Part shown: positions 63,348 through 64,000 of the stretch, one piece after another | How positions within the stretch are numbered: position 1 is the stretch's first letter | Layout of the letters: the number at the start of each line of letters is the position of its first letter | Assembly: GCF_023913515.1 (NCBI RefSeq) | Contig: NZ_CP099391.1 | Location: 1-64,000 of the forward strand | Source: Natronococcus sp. CG52 | GTDB taxonomy: Archaea; Halobacteriota; Halobacteria; Halobacteriales; Natrialbaceae | Length of the DNA stretch: 64,000 nucleotides | Direction: 5' to 3' | Position numbers and translations under genes: made by a program | Notes under the pieces: model-generated | What the model was told of the DNA's origin: nothing | Databases searched by the model: none | What the model saw: only the letters and a program-made list of their open reading frames with translations

Positions 63348-64000
63348 ATGAACGACGGCCCGAACCCTGGTGAATCGGAGCTGCATAGAATAACGCGTCG
63401 AACTGCCCTCGCCGGTGCTGGAGCTCTCGTTACCGGGCTAGCTGGATGTGCCGGCGACGCTTCGAACGAATCGACCGGGGAACGGAGCGTTGCCGTTGCG
63501 TCGTTCTTCACGTTCTACGATTTTGCGCGAAAAGTCGCTGACGGAACGCCCCTCTCGGTCGATAACCTCGTACCGACCGGCCTTCACGGGCACGGGTGGG
63601 AACCGGATCCGTCGATCACGCGAGATATCGTCGACGCGGATGCGTTTCTTCACGTCGGCGCCGATTTTCAACCGTGGGCCGATCGCGCTATTCGGACCGT
63701 CCAGGACGACGGTGCTGACACCCGCCTGATCAATGTTCGAGAGGGAATCGAGTTGATCGACCTCGCGGATACTCTCGAGGAGGAAGAACAGGTGGGCGAC
63801 GGAAAGGACCCTCACTTCTGGTTAGATCCCGGGCCAGCGAAACGCTCCGTCGACAACATCGCAAGCGGTCTCGCGGAAATCGCTCCCGACTACGAGAGCG
63901 AATTCGACGAAAACGCCGAGGACGTCAGGTCGAAACTCGACGAGATCGACGCCGAATGGGAAGCGATCTTCGACCGGGCGGAGCGTGACGTCGTTTTCCT
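63348..64000 (+). CDS. ZnuA-like zinc/manganese ABC transporter binding lipoprotein, partial
   Basis: From ATG 63348 the frame stays open to the window end. The leader 'RRTALAGAGALVTGLAGCAG' has twin arginines and a lipobox. 'SVAVASFFTFYDFARKVADG', the metal-binding 'NLVPTGLHGHGWEPDPSITR' and 'DPHFWLDPGPAKRSVDNIAS' are family hallmarks (metal histidines in GLHGHGWE and DPHFW). At least 217 residues are visible; the end and any permease/ATPase lie beyond the window. Confidence 0.9.
   Translation, partial: MNDGPNPGESELHRITRRTALAGAGALVTGLAGCAGDASNESTGERSVAVASFFTFYDFARKVADGTPLSVDNLVPTGLHGHGWEPDPSITRDIVDADAFLHVGADFQPWADRAIRTVQDDGADTRLINVREGIELIDLADTLEEEEQVGDGKDPHFWLDPGPAKRSVDNIASGLAEIAPDYESEFDENAEDVRSKLDEIDAEWEAIFDRAERDVVF

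Noticed and set aside
1-64000. CRISPR array or prophage
   Set aside because: No regularly spaced direct repeats were seen; the frequent CTCGAG is a codon-pair effect. No integrase, terminase or capsid gene was recognised.

Overview
The window comes from a haloarchaeal main chromosome. Proteins are strongly acidic, GC is high with abundant CTCGAG, many starts look leaderless with a TATA-like box 25-28 nt upstream, and the marker genes are archaeal (RfcS, Orc1/Cdc6, PolD small subunit, Hel308, Cgi121, SAMP2-like ubiquitin fold, PurO, a single-histone-fold protein). Family content suggests a Natrialbales-like organism; the genus cannot be fixed from sequence reading alone.

Region 1 (1-11 kb): tail of a sensor histidine kinase, RfcS, a secreted bactofilin-like membrane protein, a SAMP2-like modifier facing a ModE-like regulator and a tungstate/molybdate ABC importer (tupABC), a methylenetetrahydrofolate reductase, a GNAT enzyme, a CHRD protein and tryptophanase. 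Reading frames here are broken repeatedly by single-base gains or losses, mostly in short G/C runs. No recognised gene from 11 to 64 kb shows this.

Region 2 (11.5-22 kb) is the replication-origin neighbourhood: lysC, GNAT, polD small subunit (dp1), sec11, orc1/cdc6, a 1.4-kb non-coding origin with two inverted Orc1 boxes (ORB) carrying G-strings around an AT-rich core, then oapA-oapB-oapC. ORB-like boxes also lie in the orc1 leader, inside the coding sequences of orc1 and dp1, and at two distant sites.

Region 3 (22-40 kb): small conserved haloarchaeal genes, an iron(III) importer with three palindromic DtxR-type operators but no ATPase gene, an XPD/DinG-like helicase, an orphan thiamine-type binding protein, AI-2E family exporter, MacB-like ABC pair, rpiA, a 55-aa histone-fold protein and larB.

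Region 4 (40-64 kb): metabolic and maintenance genes (GIY-YIG nuclease, FMN reductase, phosphohexomutase, serine acetyltransferase, aminotransferase, PurO, PhoX, tRNA-Gln), then an alcohol dehydrogenase / amidohydrolase / DUF59 module that resembles the accessory half of bacterial propane monooxygenase operons, the Hel308-Cgi121 pair, a sulfatase remnant, a CNNM/CorC-type membrane protein, ferredoxin, malate dehydrogenase and the start of a zinc/manganese binding protein running off the edge. Two dispersed repeat families occur, each in two copies (about 2.8 and 41.2 kb; 21.8 and 46.85 kb).
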